Source of the DNA: Candidatus Wolframiiraptor sp. EX4484-121
GTDB lineage: Archaea > Thermoproteota > Nitrososphaeria_A > Caldarchaeales > Wolframiiraptoraceae
DNA: 14,590 bases
Assembly (NCBI GenBank): GCA_002255105.1
Contig: NJEK01000035.1
Coordinates: 1 to 14,590, forward strand
Direction: 5' to 3'
A program made the translations under genes and the position numbers. The notes under the pieces are model-generated. The model saw only the letters and a program-made list of their open reading frames with translations, searched no databases and had not been told where the DNA came from. This document shows positions 13,136-14,590 of this stretch, piece by piece (position 1 is the first letter of the stretch; every line of letters begins with the position of its first letter).

Positions 13136-14590
13136 TTAACGGATCTCGACGAAGTCCGATATCTGGGGGATCCTCGGAGGCAGCCCCTTCCTCTTCCTAA
13201 TCTCCTGAATGACCTTATCCCTCAGGGATGCTGGGACCGGCTTCCAAGCCGAGAACTCGGTTGCCCAGAATGCCTTGCCCATCGTCGCGCTCCTCATGGC
13301 CTCGCTTAGATCGAATGTCTCGGCGGCAGGTATCTCGCCCGATACGACCGTGACGTACTCTTGCTGGGTGACGTTCAAGATCTTTCCACGCTTGCTGGTT
13401 ATGACCGATGTAACAGCTCCCATTAGCTCGGGCGGAACCTTCGCCTCGATCTTTAAGATTGGTTCAAGTAGGATTGGATCGGCGCTCAGGATGCTGGCGT
13501 AGAGGGTTCTCCTAGTCGCTGGAACTATCTGGGCATAGCCTCTGTGAACCGGATCCTCGTGTAGCTCGACGTTTACGAGGATGGCCTTAACGCCCCTCAT
13601 GGCCTCCTCCGCTAACGGTCCTCTCTCCATCACATCTTGGAACCCGGCTATTATCAGGGCCTTGGACTCCTGCAGGTATTGGGCCCCCTTGGTCATGTCT
13701 ACGAGTATGTTTCCCTTGGGATCTATCATCCACACGTTTCTCGCCATATCCGCATCCCATCCATGATCCCTCAGGATCCTCGCTATCTGCTTCCTATCCA
13801 TCTCGTTGAACAGTTCACCCCTCCTTATGAGCTGGATTATCTCCTCCTCAAGCGGCTCTACCTGGATGTAGATCCTGTTATGCCTGTTCGGAGACTTGCC
13901 CTCGAAGACCTTCCCACGCCTCGATATGGTCTCCCTGTAGAGGATTATGGGCTTGCTCGCAACAACCTCTATTCCAGCCTTCGCTATCCAAGTCAAGGCG
14001 ATCTCTAGGTGGAGGGTCCCCATCCCGCTGATCAGATACTCCCCCGTCTCAGGCCTAACCGTCGTTACGAGCGTCGGATCCTCTATCGAGAGCTTATTCA
14101 AGAAGTCGACGAGCTTCGGCAGATCCCTACTATGCTTCGGTTCAACCGAGATCGTCACGACCGGCTCCGAGACGTAGTGTAGGGATTCGAATGGGACGAG
14201 GTCAACGGTTGAGAGCGTGTCTCCGGCTCTAGCATCCTCTATTCCTAGCAGGGCTGGGATGTTTCCGGCTGGGAGCATTCCAACTATCTCTCTATTCGGG
14301 CCCATGTAAACCGTTACCTGCTGAACCCTCTTCTTGATATTCCTCCCAACTATCTGGACTATATCACCCTCCTTGACCGTTCCGCTGAACAATCTCCCGG
14401 TCGCGACGACCCCTGCCTGTGGATCGACCTTCACCTCGGTCACTATCATGACTATAGGCCCATTCTCATCGCAGTTCACCATCGCCTGCCCAACCTCGCT
14501 CTCGATATCCCCGGTCCAGATCTTCGGAATCCTATATCTCTGGGCCACGTGGGGTGGTGGGTGATGGTTTATCACCATCTCTAGGATCGC
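13136..14590 (-). CDS. fusA: Elongation factor 2 (aEF-2), C-terminal part, cut by window edge
   Basis: About 484 codons of the translocation GTPase are present; the 5' part with the GTPase motifs lies beyond the window. The reading frame is open to the edge (AILEMV just before the residues at 14578), so the apparent ATG there is internal. Segments seen are the domain II start (YRIPKIWTGDIESEVGQAM, then NCDENGP), SGMGTLHLEIAL (domain III), the domain IV loop LHEDPVHRGYAQIVP, and RKRGLPP-type ending RKRKGLPPRIPQISDFVEIR. The His of VHRGYAQ (codon at 13544-13546) aligns with yeast H699, the diphthamide site. Most archaea have HRGPAQ; the Tyr is unusual. The gene is convergent with the permease gene, with 10 bases between stops. 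Confidence 0.97.
   Translation of the reverse strand, partial: AILEMVINHHPPPHVAQRYRIPKIWTGDIESEVGQAMVNCDENGPIVMIVTEVKVDPQAGVVATGRLFSGTVKEGDIVQIVGRNIKKRVQQVTVYMGPNREIVGMLPAGNIPALLGIEDARAGDTLSTVDLVPFESLHYVSEPVVTISVEPKHSRDLPKLVDFLNKLSIEDPTLVTTVRPETGEYLISGMGTLHLEIALTWIAKAGIEVVASKPIILYRETISRRGKVFEGKSPNRHNRIYIQVEPLEEEIIQLIRRGELFNEMDRKQIARILRDHGWDADMARNVWMIDPKGNILVDMTKGAQYLQESKALIIAGFQDVMERGPLAEEAMRGVKAILVNVELHEDPVHRGYAQIVPATRRTLYASILSADPILLEPILKIEAKVPPELMGAVTSVITSKRGKILNVTQQEYVTVVSGEIPAAETFDLSEAMRSATMGKAFWATEFSAWKPVPASLRDKVIQEIRKRKGLPPRIPQISDFVEIR

Noticed and set aside
1..14590. CRISPR array, tRNA genes, insertion sequence
   Set aside because: No regularly spaced repeats, no T-loop and acceptor-stem combination, and no transposase or terminal repeats were seen.

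Overview
This window is a gene-dense piece of an archaeal chromosome, probably from a thermophilic member of the TACK group (Thermoproteota, Bathyarchaeia, Caldarchaeales or similar). The evidence is an archaeal EF-2 with a diphthamide-site histidine, an archaeal-type ribosomal protein S4, the archaeal wyosine enzyme Taw1, heavy AGG/AGA arginine usage, several TTG starts, and AT-rich TATA-like boxes 25-37 bases before start codons. The exact lineage cannot be fixed by reading alone. No tRNA, rRNA, CRISPR array or transposase was seen.

Layout from left to right: a small frameshifted gene (64-341); a large secreted, membrane-anchored matrixin-type metalloprotease with about six repeat domains (400-3213, +); a DUF89/ARMT1-like phosphatase (3210-4076, -), a strong inverted repeat, and an MFS transporter (4241-5449, -). 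Next come a lone S4 gene (5533-6051, +), a moaC-moaB molybdopterin operon (6060-7034, -), a HIT hydrolase gene broken by an internal deletion (7144-7465, +) and Taw1 (7446-8465, -). These are followed by an inositol-monophosphatase-like and 2-hydroxyacid dehydrogenase pair (8665-10477, -) and a small basic ribbon-helix-helix-like protein (10507-10806, -). A 381-base divergent intergenic region then holds repeated TTTACC boxes, hairpins and T-tracts. The window closes with an ABC-2 type exporter operon whose two genes both look internally deleted (11188-13125, +) and the 3' part of EF-2 (13136-14590, -).

Functionally the intact genes are mostly housekeeping: translation (S4, EF-2), tRNA-Phe modification (Taw1), molybdenum/tungsten cofactor synthesis (MoaC, MoaB) and small-metabolite phosphatases and dehydrogenases. 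Accessory functions are the surface protease and two transporters.

Two things deserve a second look. First, up to four genes carry lesions: a frameshift, two out-of-frame internal deletions, and an apparent in-frame loss of a membrane segment. This is far more than expected for 14.6 kb of archaeal DNA. It points either to local gene decay or to an assembly problem. Second, the region 10807-11187 has a promoter-like centre, paired hairpins, T-tracts and flanking TTTACC boxes. It could encode an unrecognised small RNA on the + strand and an autoregulated small DNA-binding protein on the - strand.
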